A stretch of DNA of 64,000 nucleotides. It comes from Calonectria ilicicola (Eukaryota > Ascomycota > Sordariomycetes > Hypocreales > Nectriaceae). The notes under the pieces were generated by a model. That model was given only the letters and a program-made list of their open reading frames with translations. It did no database searches and was not told the DNA's origin. A program made the position numbers and the translations under genes. This document shows, in pieces, positions 1 through 11,269 of the stretch; position 1 is the first letter of the stretch, and every line of letters starts with the position of its first letter. The stretch spans positions 3,844,001 through 3,908,000 of the forward strand of contig CP085830.1 of NCBI GenBank assembly GCA_020809705.1, written 5' to 3'.

Positions 1-1728
1 AGAATACACATCGCAGCCTTCTTTGGTATTGTGGCAACTATTGGGTCTTTTCTACTCCTGAGAAGCTCGAATGCCACCGTAATGGCCATTAGCGGTCTTC
101 ACATTTCCCCAAGGGTTCCTCTTCTCGGCAAACACATTACCGTTGGAGGATTGGCAACATCCCTTTGCATCATTGTAGGCACTTTTGGGACTACAGGTTT
201 CTGGCTTCCAGCCCAGCTCGATTATTGGGGATCCAAAACAGATCCTATTGGATGGGACTCGGCTAAGACTCGCCTCACTGCAAGTGGAGTTACTGGACAT
301 TACGCCGATATTGCTCTTGGTTTGTTGGTTATTCCTGTTTCGCGAAATAGCTTGGTTGGAAAAGCATTCGGATTGCATCAATCCACTTTGCTGTACGCGC
401 ATAAACTGCTGGCCTATCTCTTCTTGGTAGTGTCTTTGGCCCATGGTATCTGTTATGCTGTAAGCCGCAGCCGAGCATCCCACCTACGCTCCATTGTGCT
501 AATGAAGATATAGTTTTATGCCCTCGATGGTAGCGGAGACGGAGATAAAGCCCGAGAGGATCTCTTTACAACGGGAAACCCAACAATGACGGTCGAAGAA
601 AGCAAATCGCGAAGTTCTTGGTACAAAAACACCACATACACTGGAATTGCCACGCTCGTTCCGATGATCTTCATCACCATTACAGCGATTCCATATATAC
701 GTCGCCAGCATTACAACACCTTTTACTACTCTCACATTTTCCTCAGTGTACCGATCTTTATTGGAGCCTGCGTTCATGCAAGCACTGACTTTTATCTTCT
801 TTTGCCGGGTCTATTTTTATGGGTCGTTGACTGGGCCTGGCGATTATTCCGGGGCGAAACCGGTGGATTATCCAAAACCTTGACAGCAACAGTAGAGAAC
901 GCTGGCAGTGGCTGGTATCGAGTCACGCTGCCATCGTGTTCCAAGATGGACGACAACGACTCTCAAATTAGAATGGAGAAGGCCACTTCCTTGGGATATC
1001 CTCTAATGTGCTATTATCTCAACTTTCCTGCAGTCAGCCGAGTCCAAAACCATGCATTCACTGCAGCAATTTCCGGCTCCATTGACTCTGGCCCGGTTTT
1101 CCTTTTTCAGCGAACTCAAGGAAAGTCGGAGAAGAAACTCGCTAAGGAGTGGACTTGGAAGCTGGGATCCTTACTTTCTGACCTCGAAAAGGAAAAAGCG
1201 CTCGAAATTCGAGTTGAGGGTCCGTATCAACCACGTGATACACGTTTCGAATTAGCTTCTCATATCATATGCATCGTCGGTGGAACCGGAATCACTGGAG
1301 CACACAGCTTGGCCGTTTGGTGGCTAAGGACAAGAGCCGCCGTCGAAAATTGCAAATTCACTCTCGTCTGGACTATGAAACACAGAGAGACCGCTTCGAT
1401 CAAGGAATGGGTAGAACTTGAGGAAATTGCTAGATCGACGTCGAACCTGAACGTCATGGCCCATTTCAGTTCTGAAATGGGAAGGGTGGATCCTTTGAAT
1501 CAGCTTCGCCAGTCGCTTGGTCTTAACGAGGACAGAGTCACATCTTCGAATCAGGGTTCATCCTCCAGGGGTTCAGCTTGGATTTACAGTTCAGGTCCTG
1601 ACAGTTTGCTTCATACCACGGAAAATGCATGCATAGAGGCAAGGCGAGAACTTAGGAGTCTTGAGAAGAGTGCAAGCCATGCCGCTGTCAAGGAGATTAA
1701 TTGGTACATTGCTAAATGGGAGGTGTAA
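1..1728 (+). CDS. Ferric-reductase-type transmembrane flavocytochrome (5' partial)
   Basis: Membrane oxidoreductase that would pass electrons from NAD(P)H via FAD and two hemes across the membrane, most likely to ferric chelates. The frame is open from base 1, so the N-terminus lies outside the window. Exon 1 ends at 459; an intron at 460-513 (GTAAGC...ATATAG) joins in phase 0 to exon 2 at 514-1728, and the join removes an early stop. Visible parts: several hydrophobic helices; paired heme-type histidines around HKLLAYLFLVVSLAHG and the SHIFLSVPIFIGACVHA helix; an FAD-binding HAFT motif; a GPYQP motif; and the NAD-binding glycine motif IVGGTGITGAH near the C-terminal third. This order matches the FRE family rather than NADPH oxidases, which usually carry longer loops. 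Substrate metal is not readable from sequence. Next downstream are the tRNA and a C6-type regulator. Confidence 0.85.
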
Positions 1729-2183
1729 TTAAACCCACCATGGGGAGTGTTTGTATATAGTTAAATCAATATATCACTTCAACTTCCCATATTCATGGAT
1801 GATAACTCCGCGACAAGGTCACATTCATGCATGTAAACCTGCCCCATTCCCAAAATTTCCATTGTTAGGACTTGTGGTCCAGGGTTAAGTTAGTTATCAA
1901 TACTGTCCTTCCTGAAAATATTGTGAACAAATTCGGACCCCGTCTGTGGGTGTAAGTGTCGAGTCCTTTTGCCGGTTCTCATACAGACTAAGATCTGGTA
2001 TATATGAAGCTCGATTGGCGACTTTTGCATAGACCATCAAAAAATGAGCAAATTCAGCGTTCTTTTTTATTCATGCAAAGCTTCTTTTGGAATTTTCCTA
2101 CCCATCAACCCATACGCAATCCATGTTCGTAGCAGTCATGAGGCACATGCCCTCCGCCGGATCTCAACACATCAAGTTGCCTT
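1729..2183. other. Intergenic, 3' of ferric reductase
   Basis: AT-rich spacer between the reductase stop and the tRNA. I see no coding potential or clear signal beyond ordinary 3' flank sequence. Confidence 0.5.
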
Positions 2184-2257
2184 GGTTCCGTGGTCTAGCT
2201 GGTCATGGCATCTCGTTAACACCGAGAAGGTCCCCGGTTTGAGCCCGGGCGGAATCA
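2184..2257 (+). tRNA. tRNA-Val (anticodon AAC)
   Basis: A 74-nt cloverleaf folds by eye. The 7-bp acceptor stem GGTTCCG/CGGAATC includes one G-U pair. There is a 3-bp D stem (GTC/GGC), a perfect 5-bp anticodon stem TCTCG/CGAGA with loop TTAACAC giving anticodon AAC (Val, GUU codons), a perfect T stem CCCGG/CCGGG, and discriminator A. No intron. Oddity: the T loop reads TTTGAGC, so the normally invariant C56 of the B box (TTC) is T. It lies about 90 bp beyond the stop of the minus-strand regulator. A T5 run follows at once. Confidence 0.88.
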
Positions 2258-2260
2258 CTC

Positions 2261-2265
2261 TTTTT
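2261..2265 (+). terminator. Pol III terminator of tRNA-Val
   Basis: TTTTT run four bases after the tRNA discriminator base, the usual RNA polymerase III stop. Confidence 0.75.
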
Positions 2266-2346
2266 GCTAGCTTGGCTGAAAACGGGGCTGGTTCTGGTCA
2301 TGTCCACTTATTTAAGACGGTTGGTGGAGTGAGGATCATCTCACCA

Positions 2347-3820
2347 CTACTGGACATCTATACCATCTATGCTAGATACAAGTATCCCGTTGTCTGGGTT
2401 TAAACGTGAAGTTGCTCGTGATAGTTCTCTCACATACTCGGGCACTCCACCATCCATTTTGCGACGATACCAGTCTTGGCTATCCTCTAAAGAAAGAGTC
2501 GCCTCGTGCAAATCCACAACATCGCGACTATCCCACATACACTCACGTCTATTTAAAGACCTCAGTAATCCAAGAGCTCGTGATCGGAGACTTGCATCCG
2601 TCGAAAATGACACGACGAATGAGATACTGGAGATCAGGTTGCCATCAAGAGTGAATGTTGGCTTATTTAGTGCAATCAATGGTTGAGCAGAAATTTCAAG
2701 TCCATCTAGAAACTCTGAAAGACATTCAGAACTTAAGCTGGCATCGCCTTCTGGTACTTGGTCATCTGTCATTATCCAAAGGTGTCTTTGTCGCCTAAGG
2801 TATTCCAATTCAGGTGTGACCCCTGAAAATGACGGGGTGAGTTTTTCTGTAATATGAAATCGATCATTCCACCTCGAGAATCGCCTTTTAAGGGATTCAT
2901 GCGATGCAAGTTGTTCTTGGCTCATTATATTTTGCGGAGATGCGGTATCACTGTTCATGTCAGGACTGGCATTGGGGCTCAGATCTGTGAAAAATTGTAG
3001 CTCGCTCATAGACTCCATATTCAGCGCACAAAGTTCGTAAGAGGCCTCTGCGATGTCCTTGAATGGCTCGATACGTCCTTCAATGCCCCTGGCAGACATC
3101 CCATAGCAATTCCCTATAGTTGGGACAACGGGCTGCTCCATGAAAATAGAGGCTTCGACTGCAAGCCGTGCGAATATGGCGGCCAAGTCTCTGGTTGCGT
3201 CGCAATGTGCAGGGTTTGCAAGAGATGATATTACCCGATTTCCGGCTGCAATGTGGCGAACTGACTCTGTATAGCGGCCTACAAAGCTCTCAAAACACGT
3301 AAATAAAAGACAGCAAACCAAGGTGGAGTAAGTACTGAAGACGGATTCGCATGACATCCAAGGTGTTATATAAGCAATTGCTTTGTTGTACTGGCGAAGT
3401 GTGGTTGGAACTAACTCCTCCCATTTTGGTGTGCCCAACAATCGACCTAAGAACAGTTGGTGGGCAGCGCCAACCGCAGTAATGGCATGGCTCACTGGCT
3501 CGCAGGTGTGAGCAAGAGGCAGAATGCGGGCTAGCCAAAAGTTTGACGGATCAGACATGGCCGAGAGCTCCACACAAGTTTGATGAAAGAAATGATCAAA
3601 AAGTCTTCCCTCTAATTCTGTGCAATACTTGTAACCAAGGTCATTAACGCATTGGTTAGTGGGGTTCGCCGCTTGAAGTCTTTGCAAGGGTAAATTCCTC
3701 TTTTGCTTAACAGTGCCCTTGGGCTTTTTGACGGGTGGTAAATATCCATCACATTTCATAGATGAATCACGACAACGGCGGCATGTGGGCTTCTCCTCGT
3801 CGCACTTTTTGCGCCGTATC
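2347..3820 (-). CDS. C6-type fungal transcription factor, N-terminus unresolved
   Basis: Likely nuclear DNA-binding regulator. Near the N-terminus the frame encodes the second part of a Zn2Cys6 cluster, IRRKKCDEEKPTCRRCRDSS followed by MKCDGY: four cysteines with C-x6-C-x2-C-x6-C spacing. A fungal-TF middle region follows (about 400 residues, VGAAHQLFLG helix block). No ATG precedes the cluster in frame after an upstream stop, so an upstream exon is required. The best junction is an intron at 3886-3821 (GTAAGT donor) leading from a tiny ATG-started exon at 3909-3887. That yields cysteines spaced C-C rather than the expected C-x2-C, so the first half of the zinc cluster is not confirmed. Either my splice model is wrong or the gene is damaged. 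It is divergent from the deiminase gene, which it might regulate (inference). Confidence 0.75.
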
Positions 3821-3909
3821 CTTCGGGAGTCATTGCATCAGAAACTGAGGTTGGCTGAGGCGCTTGAATGAATGCCATGTACTTACTTGCTGCAGCATAC
3901 ATACCACAT

Positions 3910-4714
3910 GTCAGCTTAACAGGCCCAACAATGGATCCACTTGTAGGAGGAGGTATAATTGAAGGAGGACGGCGTACCAGGTCAGACATCCAGTTCGGAC
4001 CTTGTGGCTAAAAGCGCGTTCGAATTTTGGTCTTGTCTTGACAGGTGGCTGAGTATGAGGCGCGGTTCCAGTGCGGCGGGGGTCGGTCATGGCTAAATCA
4101 GGGTATCCAGCCCACAGCGCGTATATGCAGTAGAGGGAGGCACTAATCAGCTCATCAATTCATCAAAAGGAACGAGGTGTCGTGGGTGTCAAGGAGGAAG
4201 ATCAAAACGTTGTAAATAAGCATAGCTTCGCATCATCCCCCAAAATTAGTGGACCGAAGCCCCCGGATACGGTCAGGGGTTAATCCTTGCTCATACGCTC
4301 CGACCAATAGTAGCACGCATATGGGACCCATCATCAAAGCGTCGACAAGGGCGCAATAACACTGGGACTTGCCAAGTCGGCTTCATCGCAGATCGACCCT
4401 TTGCAAGCAATGATACCAAGTCGAAAATTCAAACCCGAGAAACGGATTATCAACTCACCGGAAAAATATTTGAACCACCTTTGCGCCCTCATACGCCCTT
4501 GTTGCTTTCATTGGTCCAGGCGTATGGACGAGGAACTGGCGGGGCTCATTGATGGCAAGTTCATGATACGTGAAAGGGTATGGTATGGGGCTTAGATAGT
4601 CTGGTTTTCAAGATATAAGATGAATATATCTCTGCAATTAAATTTTCAGGCAATTACATTGTGCAAGACGAACAAGCAAGCGGGTTATTCATTCTTCCGA
4701 TTACTGCCTCCAAA
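3910..4714. promoter_or_regulatory. Divergent intergenic region, regulator / deiminase
   Basis: About 0.8 kb between two divergent genes, so it should carry both promoters. An AT-rich TATA-like patch (gatataag, then gaatatatc) lies at 4611-4630, about 90 bp before the deiminase ATG. No other signal recognised. Confidence 0.4.
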
Positions 4715-6565
4715 ATGCGTCTCAATAATCTTTCCATCCTGTCAGGTAGGCTCCAGAACCCTCGGAAGCATCCATGAACCTCTTACTAACTCAATTCAAT
4801 AGGGCTCATGCTCCCAAATGTGGTTTTGGGAAGCCCTGCCCCTATCAAAGCCGACATTCGTGCTGATACCAACCGTGACGGCATTGTCGACCTCAAGGGA
4901 ACTTCGGACACTGAGAATAAATTAGTGTGGAATGACACCTCTGGGGCAATCTTCCTCCCTAACATTGGTGACACCGACCGCCGATGCTCTAAAATAGCAT
5001 TGGGTGGTCCAGCACTGAGCAACAGTGAATTAGACGACTGCAATGACGCCTCTGATAACGTCCAGCGGGCACCGCAGTTCTTGGCACCGCTTAAAACTTT
5101 ACCAATTCCCAACGTCTCCGAGAAAGCAGTTGGAACAGTTTCAGTCAAGGACACTGTGGCAAGAAGCAATGTGCGTATCTTCCGCAAGGGCACCGGTGAG
5201 AATGACTGGGTCTTCACCGACGGCAACTATACCTTTACCCACGACCAGCTCAAAAAGGGCTTGGACCTGGGAATTGATGCCCGGGACACCAGGAGGCCCA
5301 GTGGTTGGGACGGAAAAGTCACGGTAAACTTTAATGTCCGTGACGGCGATAGCACATCTTCCGATGAAGTTTTGCTCCGTGTCGCTCCTGTTCAAACTCA
5401 CCATCACCTCCAAGAAGTTGAACAGGTGCTTGCTGTTCAGGGCAATGACACTGACTCACCATGGCTCGTGAAATACACTCGGGATCTTTCCAGAGTGGTA
5501 AATGGAGCCGGGGTGGAGAAGGATGTTTATCTTTTCAATGCAAGTGATGATATTTGGGCACAAGATTTTATGGAGCCCGCTTTCGCTAGCATGCCTGGTC
5601 CTGATGGCCCTATCTCGATCCGAATTATGATCCGCTGCCCTCAAGACTCCCGTGTAGCTGGGCGACAACTGTTTGAATACTACCGCCAGGCAGGCGTCGG
5701 TGCTGTACAACATCTTGGCGGTGCCAGAGATGAGATCAACTCAGGAGGTAACATCGAGACTATTCCCCCTTTTACGTTCAACGGCAAAGAGTGGCCCGCT
5801 GGCAGAGTTATTCTTGGCAATCACGGCGAGCAGAAGCACCATATCCTGCCGTATCTTCAGGCGCAAGAACTCCAGGAACCTGTTCTTCTGGAAACTGAGT
5901 GGCTCGTGATCGGTCACGTTGATGAGTTTGTTCAATTTTTACCTGCTGATAACGAACGCGGTTGGGTCGCCATGATTGATGACCCTCGAGCCGGTATCCA
6001 GCTCCTAAAGGATGTTCACAATGCAGGCTACGGCACAACTCATGCACTCTCGCGAAAGAACGATACAGTGAGTTGGGGCAATGGAAGTTGCAGCGGGTGG
6101 TCTTGCCAGGAATTCCCCGTTGAGGCAACTAGTGTGGACGATCTCCTCGCAAACAAAGATTTCTTGAGTCTGAATGAACAGTGTGCTGGACGTATTGACG
6201 CCAACATCAAAATCCTCAAGAACGAAATAGGCCTTACTGATGACGACATTCTTCGACTCCCTTCTCTATTCCAGAACAGTACCTTTGAGATCGATGGCCC
6301 TGCCGGAAGACTTCAAGTCGGCTCTTTCTGGCCTGGTGTTGTCAATAACCTTGTCCTGACCGGCCACAACACGAGCGTAGCACCCAACCCTTGGGGTCCC
6401 GCAATCAATGGCACGGATATTCTCGCAAAGAAAATCAAGGCTTTGTACGCAAATATCGGCATTGATGTCCAGTTTATTGATGACTGGAACACTCACCACA
6501 ACTATGGCGGCGAAGTTCACTGTGGAAGCAATTCTATCCGCGACATGACTGATGTTTGGTGGTAG
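4715..6565 (+). CDS. Protein-arginine deiminase (PAD family), probably secreted
   Basis: Would convert peptidyl-arginine to citrulline plus ammonia, a calcium-dependent reaction in known PADs. Exon 1 is 4715-4745, the intron 4746-4802 (GTAGGC donor, TACTAAC branch site, AATAG end), and exon 2 4803-6565, giving 597 aa. The spliced N-terminus MRLNNLSILSGLMLPNVVLG looks like a signal peptide; the second exon alone lacks most of it. An Asp-rich DTNRDGIVD calcium-type loop lies near residue 40, followed by a PAD middle-domain-like region and the PAD C-terminal catalytic domain. Active-site residues are all present by motif: Asp265 in WAQDF, His382 and Asp384 in GHVDEF, and Cys584 in GEVHCGSN near the C-terminus. 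The INSGGNIE stretch also matches PADs. Length is close to that of animal PADs (about 660), less the N-terminal domain. AATAAA lies 150 bp past the stop. Rare in fungi as far as I know. Confidence 0.92.
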
Positions 6566-7335
6566 GCTAGCTCTGTGAAGCTACCTGTATGTAGATCGAA
6601 AGACAAATTCGGGGGTGTTGATAGAGGGACCATCCTTCTGTGTGAGGGAAAACCTTGAGATATATTTCCACACTATCCATTTATACTCTATTCTATTCCT
6701 GTAGTTAGGTTTAAAATAAAATCAGGTTTTTGTACTTTTCGTCCAAATGGAGGATGCTACAAGATGCGTAACATCAGCCGTGATAATGCCATAAAAGAAT
6801 ATGAATATCTTTGGCCGACAGAAAAGATCTCACTCTAGACAAAATTTCATAAACCCGAATCTCCTCAAGAAAAGTATCATCTCACAATGTTCATAGGAGC
6901 CTGGATTCCCAACATCATCATTCCAATTGCTGAGGTACTGTGCTGAGATTAATAGCCCATTATTTACAAAAATAAAACTGATCAAAATGCAAAACATAGT
7001 AAAATGAACAATGAGACAGATAATCAAGTAACAGAAATATACTCCCGTTATCTTGACCAGGATAACTGCCTTCCATTTGATGGGCCCATGGCTCCACTCG
7101 CCCCCAAATTGTACCCTCAGCCAACATGGACAAACACTCGACGGAGACATCCGCGTGACAAGACACGAATTTCTGCAGAACCTTCCTATGTTACATCATC
7201 GCCGGATTCAAATGGGCGGTGTCTCCGACAGTTCCAGCAGTTTATCGGGTCTCCCGATAGCAATGTTGGCATTTGCATAATGCTAATTGGCTGGGGTGGA
7301 CCTGCCTAAATCGGCATAGTGAGGCTTCGTGTTGG
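6566..7335. other. Convergent intergenic region
   Basis: 3' flanks of the deiminase (plus) and the second regulator (minus). AATAAA at 6715-6720. An open frame at 7004-7309 has no recognisable features and I do not call it. Confidence 0.5.
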
Positions 7336-9089
7336 TCAGAACAGGGAGATTTCAACGTTTCTCCGCTTCGCCGCCCGGTCGATGTCATAGTTGTCATCGC
7401 CATTCTCTAGTGCCTCTTCCAGCATCTCATGAACGAGACGGGCATTTGCTGTTTCGCCATAGGGCTTGCAAATATCCGCAATTCGACGCAGAGTCCTAAT
7501 CCAATCTGCATGCTGCCTCAAAATTGCAACCTCGAGTCGAGCGGTGGCGTAAGGATAGAGCAATGAGTTGATGGCTAGAGAATGGCGATATTCGGAACGA
7601 AATCTAGTATCACACAGGGCATCGAGCGATGCTATGAGCTTGTTTAAAAGTACTTCTGCCGCTGGCGAACCGGAAGCAAGTGATGGACCCCTGAGTCTTA
7701 TTCGACGCCATCTGCGACCCATCAATATCCCTGCAATCCTATATGCCTCCCATAGATGGCAGTGGGGGATTTCTCCAAGTTCTCCGGGCCAGTTTAAGAA
7801 AGCGGTTTCAGCAGCCTCAGTGCCAATGCAGGCGAATATATCAAGAAGGCTTCGAGGAAGACCAGATATGATCTCAATACCGCCCCTTTTGCCATCAGGA
7901 GTTGACTCTTGAGCCCTCCTTTGGGAAGACCAAATTTGGAGAGAACTAGTTGGTCGACCCTGGACAAATGTTGGTAAATCCATCATAGCTATCCATTCTA
8001 CAGCATCCTCGCTGAAAAGAGGATTATCGATATTGCTATCAGAGCTCAAATGGTATAATTTCACCATGTGTTCCAAATGAACTGTCCACGGAATGCCTTG
8101 AAAGAGCTTCATTTGGGAAGTCGAAGGTCAGCGGTAAAGGACTATAGTTTCTCGCTTGTGCAATTATCAAGAAATGGGATAATGACGGGAAATTGAGCGT
8201 CAACTCACATTGAGAGTACAGATAAAAAGTCCAGCACAAATCACACTAGCTTTCGGGACTCCCCTGCTTAATTCCAATTGTCGGCGAAATGATCTGAGAC
8301 CACGGGTGTAGTATTGCTCAAAGAGCTCAGACAGTGTAGTAGGATCTTTCAAGTACAAATGCAAAGCTATAAGTATCGCAGTAAGTGTTTCGGATTCTTG
8401 AGCGAGTTGGCGAAGGTATAGCTGCAGTTTCTCATCGTCTCGAGTTGAATACATTTGAAAAATGGTCGTTTCAAAGTCTAGACATATAATTAGTTCAAGC
8501 CCAGACAGAGATCGGATGAGTGGAGAGAAAATCGGGATTTGAATAAATTCACCGTGACTTAAAGGTATTGGAACTGTGGCAAATTTAAGGCTCGTGACTT
8601 ACGTTCATTTAACAGCATGTCATCCTGTTCCTTTTGGGCATCCAAATTTGCACCTGTTGAGTCGCTTGAGTCTCGATCATCAGATTCCCCTTGTGTTGAT
8701 TGGTTATCAAGCAAGGCGCTGGGGCTGCAGCTAATCTGCATATGAGAATAATCACTGCCATGGCCCTGCGTGTGGGCTTGTCTAGATTCTCCGGGCACAT
8801 CTGCTTCTCCATGAATCGTGTCGATCATGACAACTTCATGAGACATCACCAATGAATGAGGATGGGCCTGAGAGGGTCTAGGCGGCGCTATCTTCGGGGA
8901 GTTTTCCACAGGCACAATCGCCCCGGTGAATCGACCACGTGAAGCGATTCCGTTCCCCCAACGAAGCACGATGCCGTAACCTTCGCATACCAAATTTTGC
9001 GTCAAGCATTCGATGCAACTTGGCCGGGTCTCGTCACATTTTCGGTGACGCTTCTTGCAAGTGGCACAGCCACCCCTTGACCGCGGCAT
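7336..9089 (-). CDS. Zn2Cys6 transcription factor (fungal-TF-2 type)
   Basis: Pathway-type nuclear regulator. Three exons: 9089-8603, 8477-8209 and 8106-7336, 508 aa. Intron 1 (8602-8478) has GTAAGT, a CTAAT branch and CTAG. Intron 2 (8208-8107) has GTGAGT and a CTGAC branch. Both keep frame and remove stops. The cluster at residues 8-35 is textbook: CATCKKRHRKCDETRPSC then IECLTQNLVC, cysteines at 8, 11, 18, 25, 28 and 35. An acidic, Ser/Asp-rich linker follows, then the fungal regulatory domain, recognisable from its helix around HFETTIFQMYSTRDDEKL. It sits between the deiminase and the amidohydrolase and is transcribed in the same direction as the latter, so it is the best candidate for a local regulator of this locus. 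The inducing signal is unknown. Confidence 0.88.
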
Positions 9090-9604
9090 GACCGAGGACC
9101 ATGGATAAGCGGCGTTACTGAGGGGTTAATCGACTGGGCTAACTTTGGTGGAGGCTGATATCACCCAATATGGAAAACGGTAATCGGGTCAGCTGGATGG
9201 CTCATCACTTTCCCATGAGATACTTGCGAGATGTACGAGAGACACGATGGCTGTTCAAACGAAATTTATGGCAAAGCCAGCTAATCGTCGGGCGTCGGTA
9301 CAAGAAAGTATGCATTTACAGGGTATAATCAATTATTTGGGTTAATTACTAAATGAGATCAACGAATCCTATAGGCTCTTGATTGGGGATGCGTCCTTCG
9401 CTGAAGCTATTTTGCTACGCATTCTTGGATGGTATTCCAAATGTCGCTCCTATCAATAGTTCTGCATAAAAATGTCCACCAAGACAGGTTTATGTATTCC
9501 AAGCAAATACGGAGCAAGTAATGTAACCTGTTATAGTGCATCAAATATGGGAGCGAATCTGTGGAAATTAGGCCGTTTATCCGTATTTTGGGGTTTTTAC
9601 GTTT
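9090..9604. other. Intergenic, upstream of Zn2Cys6 gene / 3' of amidohydrolase
   Basis: Half-kilobase spacer between two minus-strand genes, holding the regulator's promoter. I see no convincing motif. Confidence 0.4.
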
Positions 9605-11269
9605 TTAACGAACCTGATTGTCATTCGTTGAAGTCGTTTCAATCGTGGCATCAAAAGTCTTCTTTCCCGCATACCAGGTTTGGCACACTTTGGCGTCAAG
9701 CAGGCTTTCCGGTGTCCACTTTGCATCAAGAACAAGCAGATCTGCCTGCAGACCTTTCTTCAAACTACCAGTCCACGTCTCCGCAAACCGGGAGTATGCG
9801 GCCCCGGACGTCGCAGCCGTAAGCGTTTGTGACAGACTCAAAGCACCACTCGGGTTAGTTCGCAAGCCCAACTCTGGCTCAAGCGTAGACTTCCTCGTCG
9901 TAGCATTGTAAAAATTGGGAAATGGAAGATGCTTGGCAGTTGGTGCGTCGGTTCCAATGGCTACGCAAGCATTGCCTTCGGCAAACTGCTTATAGGGAAA
10001 TGCCTTCTCCCACGAATGTGGCTGAAGAAGCTGAGCGTAACCTTGCAAGATTGCCGGATCGCTGTGAACTGGTTGAACAGACGCAGTAATCCCCAGCTTT
10101 CCAAGACATTTGACGTCTTCTTCATTTGCAAGTTCGAGGTGCTCAATTCTATGCCGCCCGCTCGGGCAATTAGCACTTGCGATGGCATCAACTGCTTGTG
10201 TGATAGCAGCGTCCCCAATTGCATGGATAGCACACTGTAAACCAGCTGCCACAACACGCTTGATTACCATTTTCATTTGGTCTTCTGGCCACATCGGCTT
10301 GACCAGTTCAGATTGGTCTCCATAGCCATACGGGTAACTCAACGCTGCTGTACAGCCATCAACCACACCATCGCTGATCAGTTTGACGCCGAGAACACAA
10401 AAATCGGGATTTTTAGAGGGGTGCCACTTGTTATTCATGGAAATCGCTTCATCGACATGTTGAAGCAGCTTTTCTGTGTCATCCTCATAAGGAATAAACC
10501 AATGCGCTCCCACATGAAGTGGGAGGCCGTTTGTGTTCCTGAAAAGCTCAAGCGCTGCCCAAGCATTTGTATCCATAGCCATATCAATGACTCCCGTATA
10601 GCCAGCTTGCACATAAGCATCCAATGCCATTCCCAACGCTTGCTGCTTTTCTTCAGTAGTGCATGCAAGAATCAAGTGTGGCCAGATGAAGGTTGTCAAA
10701 GCAGTCTCTGCAAGCAATCCAGTGGGATTTCCATCCGCATCGCAGGGCACATGAGGACCGCAGCTCTTTTTTATCTCATCCAATGGAAGCTCATTCAATG
10801 CTGCAGTGTTGCACCACGATGAATGCAAATCCAGAGCCTCAATAAAAATGGGTCGAGAGTCCAGGTCGTCTAACATAGTAGCTAAAGCCAAACCATTTGT
10901 TGAGGATTGGATCCATCCTCGACAAAGGATTCGCGGCATATCTTGGTGCGACCTGGCGTACTCAGAAATGAGTTGTCGGATTTCCGAGAGAGATTTGCAG
11001 GTTGATAAATCAAGCTTCTGTAAAGAGAGGCCAAAGAATAAGAGATGAACGTGGCTGTCGATAAATCCAGGAACCAGTAGTCGATTCTTCAAGTCCACAA
11101 TCTCGGCGGAGCCCTGTTTTGCCAACAGGACCGCATCGTCAGATTCTTTTCCGACGTGCAATATTTTTGAACCTTGGACGATAACACAATCATCAGATAG
11201 AGATGTGTTGTCGTTGTTTCCAACATTTCCGACCAAGTGGCCGTTTATAAAAACGGTCGTGTTCACCAT
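9605..11269 (-). CDS. Amidohydrolase family 3 protein (YtcJ-like)
   Basis: Single-exon 554-aa metal-dependent hydrolase, probably cytosolic because no signal peptide is visible. The N-terminal beta strands around VIVQGSKILHVG are followed by the hallmark LLVPGFIDSHVHLLFFG (metal-binding HxH at the end of strand 1). Later come an AIGDAAITQAVDAI helix and HRIEHLE, which supplies further His ligands, then AIGTDAPTAK with the conserved Asp, and a C-terminal GSLKKGLQADLLVLD strand typical of the superfamily. Family members hydrolyse N-acyl or cyclic C-N bonds, but the substrate cannot be read here. It shares a divergent 0.66-kb promoter with the MFS transporter, which suggests uptake and hydrolysis of the same compound (inference). 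The start codon is the first in-frame ATG and fits the family start. Confidence 0.9.
   Translation of the reverse strand: MVNTTVFINGHLVGNVGNNDNTSLSDDCVIVQGSKILHVGKESDDAVLLAKQGSAEIVDLKNRLLVPGFIDSHVHLLFFGLSLQKLDLSTCKSLSEIRQLISEYARSHQDMPRILCRGWIQSSTNGLALATMLDDLDSRPIFIEALDLHSSWCNTAALNELPLDEIKKSCGPHVPCDADGNPTGLLAETALTTFIWPHLILACTTEEKQQALGMALDAYVQAGYTGVIDMAMDTNAWAALELFRNTNGLPLHVGAHWFIPYEDDTEKLLQHVDEAISMNNKWHPSKNPDFCVLGVKLISDGVVDGCTAALSYPYGYGDQSELVKPMWPEDQMKMVIKRVVAAGLQCAIHAIGDAAITQAVDAIASANCPSGRHRIEHLELANEEDVKCLGKLGITASVQPVHSDPAILQGYAQLLQPHSWEKAFPYKQFAEGNACVAIGTDAPTAKHLPFPNFYNATTRKSTLEPELGLRTNPSGALSLSQTLTAATSGAAYSRFAETWTGSLKKGLQADLLVLDAKWTPESLLDAKVCQTWYAGKKTFDATIETTSTNDNQVR

Noticed and set aside
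4168..4215. Plus-strand TRCRGCQGG-like motif resembling a Zn2Cys6 start
   Set aside because: Spacing is C-x2-C-x7-C, a stop follows directly, and no regulator continues on this strand.
7004..7309. 101-codon plus-strand frame between convergent genes
   Set aside because: No domain, signal or codon pattern; sits in overlapping 3' flanks.
8574..8602. 29-nt intron alternative in the Zn2Cys6 gene
   Set aside because: Keeps frame but is too short for fungal splicing; the 125-nt intron to 8478 has a proper branch site and gives the family sequence.
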